DNA of 64,000 nucleotides, taken from Methanomassiliicoccales archaeon. GTDB taxonomy: Archaea; Thermoplasmatota; Thermoplasmata; Methanomassiliicoccales; UBA472. Positions 1 to 8,711 of this stretch are shown here, piece by piece; positions within the stretch are counted from its first letter, which is position 1, and the number at the start of each line of letters is the position of its first letter. The notes under the pieces were generated by a model, which had not been told where the DNA came from, did not search any database, and worked only from the letters and a program-made list of their open reading frames with translations. Location: positions 1 to 64,000 of the forward strand of contig JAVYMA010000006.1 of NCBI GenBank assembly GCA_038740345.1, read 5' to 3'. The position numbers were made by a program, and so were the translations under genes.

Positions 1-240
1 GATAAAATTTGCCAAAATGGACCAGATGAGAATGATACGTCAGCGGGTTCCGACCGTCTGCGAGATAGGGGAACTTTACCAGGGGAAATTGATCGGACCT
101 CTTCTGAGGTCCATGAAGCAAGTCCACGGGATACGGCCATAGGCATTGCTGATGGTGGTTTGACGTCTCATCTGTTAGGCCTGATCTTAGCTCTCTTCAT
201 GTTAATGATATTAGTGGGTTATTGGAGAAGATTGGATTGA
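1..240 (+). CDS. C-terminal part of a tail-anchored membrane protein (5' end outside window)
   Basis: The first reading frame is open from the window edge to a TGA at 238-240, giving 79 residues without a start in view. The first 55 residues are polar and rich in D, E, R and S, which looks like an unstructured linker. They are followed by one hydrophobic segment (LLGLILALFMLMILVGYW) and a short basic end, RRLD. This is the layout of a protein held in the membrane by a C-terminal helix. No family can be named from this fragment. The frame stays open and ends in a well formed membrane anchor, so it is probably a real gene end. Confidence 0.55.
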   Translation, partial: DKICQNGPDENDTSAGSDRLRDRGTLPGEIDRTSSEVHEASPRDTAIGIADGGLTSHLLGLILALFMLMILVGYWRRLD

Positions 241-304
241 ATGATTTCTAGTCCTTACTCTCCCGACGATGGCCTTTTATGGTCGTTCAGGGCTGCATGT
301 GATT

Positions 305-1081
305 ATGGTGATTGCTTTAGAGGTGCCTCTGCATGGCAATGCGAAGCTCTCCCAGATTCTTGAGCGCATCAACAATGATGCGGAGCTCAGGACCTACTGG
401 AGGGCGAGTAACGTCACAGCCATAGATCGTTTAGGCTATAACGATCATGGCCCGATGCATGTACGCATAGTGGCCCGTTCAGCCCTGAAGATGCTTCGTC
501 TCCTCATTGATGCTGGGGAAGTACCAGACATAGTCAAGAGCTATGCCATGAAGAATGAGGACGCAGAAGTGGTCGTGCTTCTCGCCTCGGCCCTGCATGA
601 TATAGGTCACGCGGTGCACCGTGATAACCATGAAGAGTTCTCCGTCGCTCTGGCGCCCGGTGTGGTGCGACGGATTTTAGCTGGCATATATGAGGAGCCG
701 GACATGACTGCTATTTTGGTAGAGGTACTGCACGCCATGATTACGCATCGCAGCGACCTCGAACCCCTAACCCTAGAGGCCAGTGTAGTGCGAGTTGCCG
801 ATGCCTTGGATATGGAGAAGGGCAGGGCTCGTATACCATTCAAAACGGGAAGCGTGAACATCCACTCAGTATCCGCCCTGGCCATAGACAAGGTGAGGAT
901 CACCAAAGGGGAGGAGAGACCGATAAAGGTGGAGATATGCATGAACAATTCCGCCGGTATATTCCAAATCGATGAGCTATTGAGAGACAAAATCGCTAAA
1001 ACGTCAATTCGTGATAAGATTACAATAGTGGTGCAAGTCCCCAAGGAAGAGAAGAGGATAATAGAGGAATTGAGGATATGA
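305..1081 (+). CDS. HD-domain metal-dependent phosphohydrolase (archaeal)
   Basis: The product is a cytosolic HD-superfamily protein. A conserved His in the DHGPMHV segment, the paired His-Asp in ALHDIGHAVH and a later Asp in RVADALDMEKG follow the H...HD...D metal-binding pattern. The sequence resembles a family of archaeal HD hydrolases of about 260 residues whose substrate is not established; nucleotides are likely. The ORF also has an ATG at 269. I prefer 305 because homology-like sequence begins near EVPLHGNAKLSQIL, but neither start has a clear ribosome binding site. It ends 2 nt before the convergent PCNA gene. The substrate cannot be read from the sequence. Confidence 0.75.
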   Translation: MVIALEVPLHGNAKLSQILERINNDAELRTYWRASNVTAIDRLGYNDHGPMHVRIVARSALKMLRLLIDAGEVPDIVKSYAMKNEDAEVVVLLASALHDIGHAVHRDNHEEFSVALAPGVVRRILAGIYEEPDMTAILVEVLHAMITHRSDLEPLTLEASVVRVADALDMEKGRARIPFKTGSVNIHSVSALAIDKVRITKGEERPIKVEICMNNSAGIFQIDELLRDKIAKTSIRDKITIVVQVPKEEKRIIEELRI

Positions 1082-1083
1082 CC

Positions 1084-1821
1084 TCAATCCGATTCTATTC
1101 GTGGAGCCAATAGATAATTTACAGTGCCCTTTCCATCAGCTATAGCAAACTCCAGCTTGACGGGGTAATCATTCCCCAAACTCATGGTCACAATCGTTCC
1201 CGCGGGGATGGCCCTGACCATATTGGAGAAGTAATCCAATGGGAAAAGAGACCTTACGCTTTCCTTGCATTCCAACGAGACCAATTGATCCTTTGAGAGC
1301 TTCAATGAAACCGAATCAGTATCCCCCTCAGAGACCATTTCAAAGCCGTCAGACTTTGCCATCAAGGCGATATGGTCGGATATGCTCTCCGCGGCCTTGA
1401 TGCCTTTCTGCAGCTCTTCTGCCGCCACTGCCACTTTGGCGGGAAGGCTGAGGTTCGGAACCTTAGGATCAGACATACCCGTGGTATCGACCAGATTCAT
1501 GCGCCTCGTCACATTACCAACATTAATCACCAATCTATTCTTATCTTCGTCTTGCTCTAGCGTGATCACATCTCCACTACGGGACAGCCGCAAAACCTCT
1601 TTGATCTTGTCCAAGTCTATGCCGAGCTCCGTATCATTGGCGGCATATTCGTCGAAGGCGCTTTTTTCGATCTTCAAATCAACCATTGCCACATGAGCAG
1701 GATCTACGGCTTTAAGGGCTACACCTTTGGCATCTACTTTGAACTTAGCTTCGTCCACTAGGGTAGAGACCACATCGACGATGCCCTTGAGCGTCTCAGA
1801 TTTAACCTTGGCTTGAAACAA
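1084..1821 (-). CDS. pcn: DNA polymerase sliding clamp PCNA
   Basis: This 245-residue protein is the archaeal sliding clamp, a ring that tethers DNA polymerase and other replication factors to DNA. The length is typical. Recognisable segments are the start FQAKVKSETLKGIVDVVSTL, the KAVDPAHVAMVDL strand of the first domain and the interdomain and C-terminal LAPRIESD end. The first codon is TTG, preceded at 5 nt by AGGGG. A TATA-like ATATTTATTAAA lies about 35-45 nt upstream on the minus strand. TFS is encoded just upstream in the same direction. A second PCNA paralogue is not present in the window. Confidence 0.97.
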   Translation of the reverse strand: MFQAKVKSETLKGIVDVVSTLVDEAKFKVDAKGVALKAVDPAHVAMVDLKIEKSAFDEYAANDTELGIDLDKIKEVLRLSRSGDVITLEQDEDKNRLVINVGNVTRRMNLVDTTGMSDPKVPNLSLPAKVAVAAEELQKGIKAAESISDHIALMAKSDGFEMVSEGDTDSVSLKLSKDQLVSLECKESVRSLFPLDYFSNMVRAIPAGTIVTMSLGNDYPVKLEFAIADGKGTVNYLLAPRIESD

Positions 1822-1887
1822 AGAATCCCCTTCGTTGGATAATCGCTACGGGTTTAATAAATATTATCTGAACCGTAAACTCTGGAC

Positions 1888-2202
1888 CTAATATTCGCGC
1901 CAAGAGGAGGAGCACTTCACACAACGATATATCTTGGTCTCAGGCTCATCGGCGGCGCGCGTCTGCCTAAGCACCCAATAGGCCTCGTTATGACCGCATT
2001 TGGGGCATTCGACTGCGGTCTTAGGGAGGGTAGGCGCGTTTCCATCGATTACGGCCATCTCCTTCTGACGCACTTCTGAGACCTTGACAGTCTTACAAAT
2101 ATCTTTTTCCATGTCCGCTTTGCAATTGCACTTCTTGCACACGAACTTATCACTTTTCCTATCGGGTATCATCAATGATCTGCATGAGGGACAGTATTTC
2201 AT
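1888..2202 (-). CDS. tfs: Transcription factor S (TFIIS/RPB9-like cleavage factor)
   Basis: The 104-residue product has the two zinc ribbons of archaeal TFS. The N-terminal ribbon uses C4, C7, C22 and C25. The C-terminal ribbon uses C66, C69, C94 and C97. Residues D85 and E86 in the RAADEPET loop are the acidic pair that reaches the RNA polymerase active site and stimulates cleavage of backtracked RNA. The presence of this acidic pair says it is a cleavage-active TFS rather than an inhibitory paralogue. It lies upstream of pcn on the same strand, with a 66-nt gap that holds the pcn promoter. Confidence 0.96.
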   Translation of the reverse strand: MKYCPSCRSLMIPDRKSDKFVCKKCNCKADMEKDICKTVKVSEVRQKEMAVIDGNAPTLPKTAVECPKCGHNEAYWVLRQTRAADEPETKIYRCVKCSSSWREY

Positions 2203-2274
2203 CGTAAAGCGCCTAGGCCGAGTAAAAAATGGTCATATTTAATACCTTCGAGCTCGGAGCCCGTGTTGTTAGCC

Positions 2275-3267
2275 TTAAATGTACTCCCATCCACCGGGAG
2301 ATTCCTGCTCCGCAGATTTCACCTTCGGAGACTTTTTACTCGCTCTTTCCACCAAACCACTCATATGACCCTTGGATGCGGGTTTGGCTTTTCGCTCTAC
2401 CTCTTGTTGAGCCTTTTTCATAAGCCTGATGTTCTTCTTGACATCTTTCTTCTCTAATCGACCATCATTACCAATTCGTTTTTTGCTGATTCGGACTGGA
2501 ACCTCCGCCTCATCCTCGAAAGAGGCGCTGCCCTCCAAAGGGCTAAGGTCTTCAAAGCTAGGGACCTGCTCCACACGGCGAGAGGGAGAAGTGTATCTGA
2601 GAGTTCTAGCTCTGGGGGGAGCTTGGTCCAACGGTGCCTCTCGCCCCACGACTATGTTGGTCTCATGACCGCTGTGCATGGCTATGAACTCCATCTCTCT
2701 TCTTGTCTGGTCGGCGATTATTCCGCCAATGTAGGCGAAGGCGATGGTCACGATGTAATTATCCACCTTGAGTAAGGTGATTGACTGCACTGCTCCCATC
2801 CAGGATTTGATATACATGGTAGCGAAGGCCAGATATGGCCCTACGAAGGGTATGTTCTGGCCTGCACCATTAATCAAAGCTTCAGGATCTATGACGATGC
2901 CATCTATCTGGCTTGGGATTAGTCCAGAATCGAATGCATAGGAGATGACGAAGATGAAAACAAGAGGCATGAGAGCTGCTACGATGGCTCTTCCGGGGGT
3001 GCCGGCTCTTCTTCCTCCTACATATCCAGCAATCATTTGCCCAAAAACAGGCAGCCACCATAAAAGCACAGTCAATATGAAGGTGTACTTTGCTGCACTC
3101 CAGAAGCTATATGCTACCTTAGCCCCGCGGATCCTCTCGATCTCCTCGTCCTCCACATCATGGAGACGATAGACACCGCTCCTAAGCAGGGAATAAGTTG
3201 TCCGCTCTTCCTTCTTGCTCCTGCCGAATCGCAACCCCATCCCTTCAGTCGGACGACTGTCCGACAA
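2275..3267 (-). CDS. Uncharacterised archaeal membrane protein with long charged C-terminal tail
   Basis: I do not recognise a characterised family. Residues 1-50 are polar. Hydrophobic segments follow at about 52-80 (FILTVLLWWLPVFGQMIAGY) and 92-115, with weaker ones near 140-185. The GYVGGRRAGTPGRA motif after the first membrane segment is typical of small archaeal membrane proteins with glycine-rich loops. From about residue 200 the chain is hydrophilic, rich in K, E and R, and probably cytosolic and disordered. A TATA box at 3286-3294 places the transcript start at the ATG, so the mRNA is probably leaderless. It could have a structural or regulatory membrane role; no enzyme motif is seen. 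Confidence 0.7.
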   Translation of the reverse strand: MSDSRPTEGMGLRFGRSKKEERTTYSLLRSGVYRLHDVEDEEIERIRGAKVAYSFWSAAKYTFILTVLLWWLPVFGQMIAGYVGGRRAGTPGRAIVAALMPLVFIFVISYAFDSGLIPSQIDGIVIDPEALINGAGQNIPFVGPYLAFATMYIKSWMGAVQSITLLKVDNYIVTIAFAYIGGIIADQTRREMEFIAMHSGHETNIVVGREAPLDQAPPRARTLRYTSPSRRVEQVPSFEDLSPLEGSASFEDEAEVPVRISKKRIGNDGRLEKKDVKKNIRLMKKAQQEVERKAKPASKGHMSGLVERASKKSPKVKSAEQESPGGWEYI

Positions 3268-3285
3268 AGTGATTATGAATCAGTC

Positions 3286-3294
3286 AATATAAAT
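3286..3294 (-). promoter_or_regulatory. TATA box for the 3267 membrane protein gene
   Basis: On the minus strand the sequence reads ATTTATATT, 19-27 nt before the ATG at 3267. That is the archaeal spacing for a transcript that begins at or within a few bases of the start codon. Confidence 0.5.
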
Positions 3295-3647
3295 GACTTT
3301 CCCTTTAGCTGGGAGGCAGCCTCATGCCAAGAAATGTTCATACGCCATATCCGTTTTAACGTGAGCGCTATTCCTGGCCTTTCCTTTCTTCATCGAATAG
3401 ATCTACTTGTCGGCCCCGACTTGGAAGTGTATAACGAGGGCGACCTTTACCTTAAGCTAATGGCATATCGCGGGACACGCTTATGCTGGTAGAATCTCCG
3501 CATGCGCATGAAAACTTTCATTTTATTTTTTTAGACTGATATTGAAGTGGCAACTTGATTCCATTGGGAGGAAATCGATATTATCCAAGATGGAAATTAG
3601 GATGAGTTTGGCAGAAAACTCTACATGGAAAATACCCCTGGCCGAAG
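3295..3647. other. Intergenic stretch without a recognised gene
   Basis: This 353-nt stretch lies between two minus-strand genes. Short open frames cross it on both strands, but none has a family resemblance, a membrane pattern or a convincing start. A T-rich run near 3522-3533 could help end transcription of the 4016 gene only if read on the other strand, so I do not call a terminator. Confidence 0.4.
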
Positions 3648-4016
3648 TCAACGAGGGAAATAACAAAATAAGCCATGCTGTATCAAGGCGTCGCGAGTGC
3701 TCTCCACGGTAACAGACCCTGGCCTTGCTTGGTGTTCCATTATCTCCGACATAGGAGTGCCTAGGAACTGAGCCAGCTTCTTCAACCTCTCCAAGGGGAA
3801 AGGTTGGTATCCCAACAATATTTGTCTTATGGACCACCCAGGATGCACGCGGGAGCGATACCCCAGCTCCCTACCTAGTTTGTTAATGCTTCCTGCTTTC
3901 TCTATCCCTTCTTTGATCAGCATTACTCTGTAACTCGATTGGAGCCACACCTTTTCTGGATCTGAACGGACTCCTCCTCTAGAAAATCTTCCAAGCGCGT
4001 ATTCATTCACGGGCAT
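3648..4016 (-). CDS. Small helix-turn-helix-like protein
   Basis: The 122-residue product has a central segment (about residues 38-95) that reads like an XRE/Cro-type helix-turn-helix: KAGSINKLGRELGYRSR, then SIRQILLGYQPFPLERLKKL and AQFLGTPMSEIM. The first helix pair and the repeated pattern of small and hydrophobic residues fit a DNA-binding fold. The N-terminus is basic. An AT-rich block (aattaattaatt, 4040-4053) lies 25-37 nt upstream of the ATG and may be the promoter. The gene stands alone. DNA binding is inferred; the target is unknown. Confidence 0.6.
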   Translation of the reverse strand: MPVNEYALGRFSRGGVRSDPEKVWLQSSYRVMLIKEGIEKAGSINKLGRELGYRSRVHPGWSIRQILLGYQPFPLERLKKLAQFLGTPMSEIMEHQARPGSVTVESTRDALIQHGLFCYFPR

Positions 4017-4245
4017 TTGATTCTGGTTATTTGATTTAACAATTAATTAATTAAAACTTTTCTCACTAAAAGGGAGAGGCTCCGAACAATTCTGTTAATT
4101 TCCACTCCTCCATTCCAAACCTCTCTGGCATATCGTTGGCACTCTCGCTCGATATAAAACACTTTCCGAAGGGCCATATATCACTATAATGCTCCCCGCA
4201 CCGATAATGGCATATAGATGTTGTAAATTAGCCAACTAGAATAGC

Positions 4246-4665
4246 ATGGCAGTCTTCCGTAAGATCTTGCATCTGCGCACCCAGCATGAGGGAGACATTA
4301 AAGACATCACGGGAGAGATCAAAAACGCTGTGCAGGCATCGGGTTTGAAAGAAGGTCTGGCCTGCGCCTTCGTCATGCACTCTACAGCCGCCATTTTCAC
4401 CATGGAGCATGAACCTGGCCTGGAGAAGGATATGAAGGATGCTCTTCAGCGCATACTCCCTAAGGAGATAGATTATGAGCATCACAAAACTTGGAATGAT
4501 AGGAATGGCCACTCCCATCTCCGAGCCTCGTTCCTAGGTCCCTCTGTCACCCTGCCGTTTCAGGAAGGAAAATTGGACCTGGGGACTTGGCAGCAGGTGG
4601 TGCTCATGGAACTGGATACTAATGGGAGAGAAAGAAAAGTGGTCATTCAGATAGTAGGCGAATAG
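4246..4665 (+). CDS. YjbQ/UPF0047 family protein
   Basis: The 139-residue protein matches the YjbQ (UPF0047) family throughout: the FVMHSTAAIF segment, NEHEP-like TMEHEPGL, the NGHSHLRASFLG block with its conserved histidines, and the LGTWQQVVLMELD strand near the end. Members form trimers with a His-lined metal-like pocket. Some bacterial members can replace thiamine phosphate synthase weakly, so databases call them secondary thiamine-phosphate synthase enzymes. The true role is unsettled. It is followed 21 nt later by the beta-CASP nuclease gene on the same strand and may be cotranscribed. Confidence 0.92.
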   Translation: MAVFRKILHLRTQHEGDIKDITGEIKNAVQASGLKEGLACAFVMHSTAAIFTMEHEPGLEKDMKDALQRILPKEIDYEHHKTWNDRNGHSHLRASFLGPSVTLPFQEGKLDLGTWQQVVLMELDTNGRERKVVIQIVGE

Positions 4666-4686
4666 AATTGTTCGGGACGGATTGAG

Positions 4687-5979
4687 ATGAGATTCAGATT
4701 CCTTGGAGGGGCAGAAGAGGTTGGAAAGATAGGGGCATACATCGAGGAAGGAGGAGCCAGCGCCCTAATAGAATATGGGCTGAAGTTGCGGCCCAAGGAA
4801 GCGCCAACGCCACCATTACCTCCTCCTCACCATATAGATCATGTCCTCTTAACCCATAGCCACCTCGATCATTGCGGTATGATCCCTTGGCTATGCCGGG
4901 AGAATCCAGAGACTAGAATACTCTCGACCAACACCTCCCAAGAGGTAGCCCAGCTACTCTGGCAGGACACCATAAAGATCGCTGATATGGAAGGGTATAG
5001 GCGTCCTTTCGAGCCTGAGGACATCCGTTTAGCCATGTCCAGGTTTATCCTTGAGGACTTCGGTCAATCCCTGGATTGGGGAGGGTTCGAGGTTAAACTA
5101 CACCGGGCTGGGCACATCCCAGGTGCAGCTATGTTCGAGATTAATGGGGTCAGGACATCCTTGTTCACGGGAGATCTCCATACCATATCTACACGCCTCG
5201 TCAAGGGAGCAAATCCAGTTAAGTGCGACAACCTATTCATTGAGGCAACCTATGCAGGTCGCAACCATCTCAATTCACGACTCAAGGAAGAGCACCGTTT
5301 CATCGAGAAGGTCAAAGAAGTAGTGGATAATGGTGGGAAGGCTATCATACCCTGCTTTGCCGTAGGCCGTACGCAAGAGGTCATGCTCCTCCTCAAGGAC
5401 CTGAAGCTTAACATGTGGGTAGATGGGATGGGCAAGCATGTCAATCGCATCTACCTTGATGCCGCAGCTCATCTGAACGTCAAAGATTTCAAGAAAGCGT
5501 TCAACCGCTTCCGCGCCGTTCGTGTCTCATCCGATCGAAGGAAGGTCAAGAAGGATGCGGACGTCATAGTCACCACCGGAGGCATGCTGGACGGCGGGCC
5601 AGTGCTAGAGTATATAGAGGCTTTCCAGAACGATACCAAAACTGCCGTCCTCATGACTGGATATCAGGTTCCTGAGTCGAATGGTAGGCTACTGAAGGAA
5701 ACCGGCGAGATAGAGGTCCTGACAGAAGAGTCGCGCAACCGGAGCCCTGAGGAGATATTAGGGCCAGTCGAGACAAGGAGGATAAAGGTCAAGTGCCAGG
5801 TGGAACAGTTCGACCTCTCCGCGCACGCCGATCATGAGCAGCTCTTAAGGTTCATTCGTGGATGCGAGCCAGAGAACGTGATATTGATGCACTCGGACCA
5901 GCCCCAACTCCTAGCCAAGGAGCTGGAGAAGGAGTTCAACGTCATCCTCCCCAAGACAGACCAAGTGATCGAGATCTAA
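4687..5979 (+). CDS. Beta-CASP metallo-beta-lactamase ribonuclease (aCPSF2-like)
   Basis: This cytosolic RNA nuclease has the zinc motif H57-x-H59-x-D61-H62 (THSHLDHCG), followed by GHIPGAA and FTGDLH for motifs 3 and 4. The beta-CASP part contains CFAVGRTQE and the C-terminal SAHADHEQL histidine. At 430 residues it lacks the N-terminal KH domains of the archaeal aCPSF1, so it best fits the shorter aCPSF2-type group, related to the eukaryotic mRNA 3'-end cleavage factor. Archaeal members act as endo- and/or 5'-3' exonucleases in RNA processing. Which activity applies here cannot be told from sequence. Confidence 0.88.
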   Translation: MRFRFLGGAEEVGKIGAYIEEGGASALIEYGLKLRPKEAPTPPLPPPHHIDHVLLTHSHLDHCGMIPWLCRENPETRILSTNTSQEVAQLLWQDTIKIADMEGYRRPFEPEDIRLAMSRFILEDFGQSLDWGGFEVKLHRAGHIPGAAMFEINGVRTSLFTGDLHTISTRLVKGANPVKCDNLFIEATYAGRNHLNSRLKEEHRFIEKVKEVVDNGGKAIIPCFAVGRTQEVMLLLKDLKLNMWVDGMGKHVNRIYLDAAAHLNVKDFKKAFNRFRAVRVSSDRRKVKKDADVIVTTGGMLDGGPVLEYIEAFQNDTKTAVLMTGYQVPESNGRLLKETGEIEVLTEESRNRSPEEILGPVETRRIKVKCQVEQFDLSAHADHEQLLRFIRGCEPENVILMHSDQPQLLAKELEKEFNVILPKTDQVIEI

Positions 5980-6006
5980 CTTCCACCCCTCCTGAGGATG
6001 AGTATG

Positions 6007-6014
6007 TTTATATT
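6007..6014 (+). promoter_or_regulatory. TATA box for nadC
   Basis: TTTATATT lies 24-31 nt before the nadC ATG at 6038, which is the expected distance for a leaderless archaeal transcript. No Shine-Dalgarno sequence is present before the ATG, which agrees with leaderless initiation. Confidence 0.55.
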
Positions 6015-6037
6015 CACCGTACCTTATTTTCAACCTA

Positions 6038-6880
6038 ATGAGCAGGATCAGCGAGTACCTCGAGGAAGATATAGGGTTCGGGGACATTACCAGCGAGACC
6101 CTTATCGGGGATGAGATTGGTTCTGCCCGCATCAAGGCCAATGAGGATTGCCTCCTGGCAGGCCTGGAAGAGGCCATCGAGGTCTTCAGGGAAGTTGGGG
6201 TGAATACCTTCCCCATGGCGCGGGATGGGGAGAGGGTGGCCAAGGGTGAGGACGTGTTGGTGGTGGAGGGGCCGCTAAAGAAAATCCTGCTGGCAGAGCG
6301 CCTTGCGCTCAATTTCCTGATGAGGATGAGCGGCGTGGCCACAGCTACGAACAACATTTTGCGGGAATGTCGCAAATACAATCCCCACATAAAGATAGCT
6401 GCGACCAGGAAGACCACACCCGGTTTCCGTTATTATGAGAAGAAGGCTGTGGCCATGGGCGGAGGGGATCCGCATCGCTTCCGTTTAGATGATGCCATAC
6501 TCATAAAGGACAACCATCTGCGTGTGGTCGGTTCCATAACTCAGGCCATCTCCAAGTCCAAGAGCGTATCCTTTAGCAAGAAAGTGGAGGTAGAGGTAGA
6601 GACGGTAGAGCAGGCGGTGGAAGCGGCCAAAGCAGGGGCAGACATAATCATGCTGGATAATATGCGCCCTGAACAGGTAGAAGTGGCTTATTTGGCCGTG
6701 AAAAGGCTCAACGAGAAGGCCTTGGTGGAGGTGTCCGGAGGCCTATCCCCTGAGACCGCGCCGCACTATGCTAAGCACGCTGACATACTTTCATTGGGGT
6801 GGATAACGCATTCAGCTAGGGCTATGCATTTCAATCTTGAGGTAACCTCGGTCAAGCCGCCGCAACAACAGCAGGCCTGA
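6038..6880 (+). CDS. nadC: Nicotinate-nucleotide pyrophosphorylase (quinolinate phosphoribosyltransferase)
   Basis: NadC converts quinolinate and PRPP to nicotinate mononucleotide, CO2 and pyrophosphate in NAD synthesis. The 280-residue length is typical. Family signatures are the N-terminal EEDIGFGDITSETL, the LNFLMRMSGVAT helix, TRKTTPGFR, the KxxH-type KDNHL and DIIMLDN-M, followed by VEVSGGLSPE near the phosphate site. The partner genes nadA and nadB are not in the window. The gene ends exactly where the convergent hdrB-like gene ends. Confidence 0.96.
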   Translation: MSRISEYLEEDIGFGDITSETLIGDEIGSARIKANEDCLLAGLEEAIEVFREVGVNTFPMARDGERVAKGEDVLVVEGPLKKILLAERLALNFLMRMSGVATATNNILRECRKYNPHIKIAATRKTTPGFRYYEKKAVAMGGGDPHRFRLDDAILIKDNHLRVVGSITQAISKSKSVSFSKKVEVEVETVEQAVEAAKAGADIIMLDNMRPEQVEVAYLAVKRLNEKALVEVSGGLSPETAPHYAKHADILSLGWITHSARAMHFNLEVTSVKPPQQQQA

Positions 6881-7708
6881 TTAGAAATCCAGCTTGGTGC
6901 GATGATACCTCAACCCTATCTGCTCAGCTGAGGCCCCGAAGGCCAGTGCGATCATTTCGGGCAGAAAAAGAACAGGGATTCCCTGCTTCTGCCGCAGGTC
7001 AAATTGCAGGAAGCAGAAGGGGCAAGGCGTTAATATGCAGTTGGCCCCTGAAGCCTTGAAAAGCTCTGTATTCTCGCGTAAAATGGCTTCAGAGATACGA
7101 TCCTCTATTCCAGCTAGGCCACCTCCACAACAGCGAGGCCAAAGCTCATTATAGACCACTTGAGCTCCAATCCACTCAGCGAATTTACCTAGGAGCATAG
7201 GAGAAAAGTAGGACTCTACACGCAGCAATTTACTAGGCCGTACCAAATGGCATCCGGGATGGCAAGCGAGTCTCAACTCCTTCAGAGGCCTTTTGACCAA
7301 AGCATTGATAGCAGACTCCCCCTGGTCCTTTAAGACCTCTGCGATATGCTTCACTTCTACCCCTCCCCGATACTCCAGTCCGATTTGCGCCAAATTTCTA
7401 TTTATCCTCTCTCTGACGTCTTTTCGCTCTAGGTGATGGATTGCCTCCTTGAATGAAAGGAAGCATCCGTTGCACAGGGAGATGACATCCCTCCTTTCAG
7501 TCGAGGCGATTGAGAGCATCCTGCCAACAAACATCAGCCAAGCATCATAACCGAGTGAGCGTAGGCCAATTGGCTCTACGCAGCAGGTAGCTCTGGGAAA
7601 AGATAGATAATCGATTCCCATTCGATCAAGGACGAACCTTGAGGATGCCTCGAGGAAGGGAAGTCTTGAGGATATAAGGCATCCAGCATATAGAAAGTAG
7701 GAAGGCAA
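6881..7708 (-). CDS. hdrB: HdrB-like subunit with two CCG cysteine-rich domains
   Basis: HdrB-type proteins hold noncubane [4Fe-4S] clusters that reduce disulfides or pass electron pairs. This 275-residue protein has both CCG domains. The first carries C9 (YAGCL), the ATCCVEP pair and CNGC. The second carries ACHPGC, PRCCGGG and TPCPFC. No membrane segment is present, so it is cytosolic. It follows hdrC by 2 nt and is surely cotranscribed. No hdrA gene lies next to it. The natural substrate could be a heterodisulfide, another thiol, or none if HdrBC only docks to a partner such as the HdrA-like proteins at 55634-58326. Confidence 0.85.
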   Translation of the reverse strand: MPSYFLYAGCLISSRLPFLEASSRFVLDRMGIDYLSFPRATCCVEPIGLRSLGYDAWLMFVGRMLSIASTERRDVISLCNGCFLSFKEAIHHLERKDVRERINRNLAQIGLEYRGGVEVKHIAEVLKDQGESAINALVKRPLKELRLACHPGCHLVRPSKLLRVESYFSPMLLGKFAEWIGAQVVYNELWPRCCGGGLAGIEDRISEAILRENTELFKASGANCILTPCPFCFLQFDLRQKQGIPVLFLPEMIALAFGASAEQIGLRYHRTKLDF

Positions 7709-7710
7709 AA

Positions 7711-8193
7711 TCAGAACCTCCCTAATCTGCTTAAAGAGAGAAGGATCTTGAGTTCTTCCATCACCTTCTCATCCACCTCCAGCTCGGGTAGAGAGAACTC
7801 GCTTCTCAGCTTTTTAGTCAACCCCGTCCGAGGAAAGGACATCCCGGTCTTTACAAATAGCTTCATTTCCTCCTCAAAATGTGGAGGCCTATTGCCACGA
7901 ATGGCAGCTGCGTTCCGCAGTAAAGTGATTACATGTGCGGGGTCAGCACCGACCTGACAACGCTCTGAGCAGGAGTTGCACATCAGGCATTTCCAGATAT
8001 CTTGCTCTAACCTAAGGTCCATGGTCCCTTTGGAAGCCCGTTCCATGATCTCCCGTGGTCTAATGCCACCATACCGTGCGGAAGGGCATACACCCGTGCA
8101 ATGGCCACATTGATGGCACTTACGTAAGTTTATGTGAGATAATGAATCATGTAATTCCCTTTCTAAAGCTGTATCATATGAAGACTTTTTCAC
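7711..8193 (-). CDS. hdrC: HdrC-like [4Fe-4S] electron transfer subunit
   Basis: The 160-residue protein has the two cluster motifs of HdrC: CHQCGHCTGVCPS near residue 26 and CLMCNSCSERCQV near residue 70, each C-x2-C-x2-C-x3-C. HdrC passes electrons between an HdrA flavoprotein and HdrB. The remaining C-terminal part is helical and matches the usual HdrC tail that packs on HdrB. It lies 2 nt upstream of hdrB. Together they form a soluble HdrBC module. The intergenic region upstream (8194-8405) is shared with the divergent small zinc protein gene. Confidence 0.87.
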   Translation of the reverse strand: MKKSSYDTALERELHDSLSHINLRKCHQCGHCTGVCPSARYGGIRPREIMERASKGTMDLRLEQDIWKCLMCNSCSERCQVGADPAHVITLLRNAAAIRGNRPPHFEEEMKLFVKTGMSFPRTGLTKKLRSEFSLPELEVDEKVMEELKILLSLSRLGRF

Positions 8194-8385
8194 GACCTTT
8201 CATCTTGTCTGGGGCTTATGTCATTTTGCATGTCAATTTCCTGCTTATTGATACAAGAACGCTAAACCTGAAGGATCATATTCGGCGAAGATTCTGCGTG
8301 ATGATTTTCACTCCCAGTTTTGGATTAGTTATGAACTCTCAGCCCGAAACTTACGAAAAGTTTCTCCCACAAATATCATATCACA

Positions 8386-8397
8386 GATGATATCATC
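8386..8397. promoter_or_regulatory. 12-bp perfect palindrome before the small zinc-protein gene
   Basis: GATGATATCATC reads the same on both strands and ends 9 nt before the ATG at 8406. It sits where a transcription start and an operator would be expected, between the divergent hdrCB and the zinc-protein gene. It may be a regulator site; chance is also possible. Confidence 0.3.
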
Positions 8398-8405
8398 AGT
8401 CGAGC

Positions 8406-8588
8406 ATGACAGATTGGATAGAGACGGAGAAATGCCAATTCTGCGGCCAGCAGGCAAAGCAGTTCGCTTTTGCCGCCTTCATATGCGAAAAGGAGGAATG
8501 CTTGCAGAAAGCGATCGATGAGCGCGGAGGCCCAGGAGGCCATATCAAGGCCAAGAAACAGATGATAAAGCTGGAAGAGGAGGATTAG
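8406..8588 (+). CDS. Small zinc-binding protein
   Basis: The 60-residue product has four cysteines (C10, C13, C27 and C32) in a C-x2-C-x13-C-x4-C arrangement, which probably binds one zinc ion. The rest is charged. It lies alone on the plus strand between two minus-strand electron-transfer operons, so its role may be independent of them. I do not recognise a named family. The clean start, compact Cys pattern and stop make a real gene likely. Confidence 0.65.
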   Translation: MTDWIETEKCQFCGQQAKQFAFAAFICEKEECLQKAIDERGGPGGHIKAKKQMIKLEEED

Positions 8589-8711
8589 CGGGTCTACTTG
8601 AATTCTGAGGATGGTCGAAACCCCTTCCTATGCTGCAAATTTCTTTTTAGCGTTATCCTATCCATTCCCATATGCCGGTTTGATTGAAATCTTGACTCTA
8701 AAAAGCGTGGA

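Noticed and set aside
3241-3267. Palindrome-like GTCGGA...TCCGAC at the start of the 3267 gene as an operator
   Set aside because: It lies inside the coding start; the TATA box next to it explains transcription and the repeat may be chance.
8076-8390. 104-codon plus-strand frame across the hdrC start region
   Set aside because: It is mostly antisense to hdrC and the rest crosses the intergenic promoter region without domain signals.
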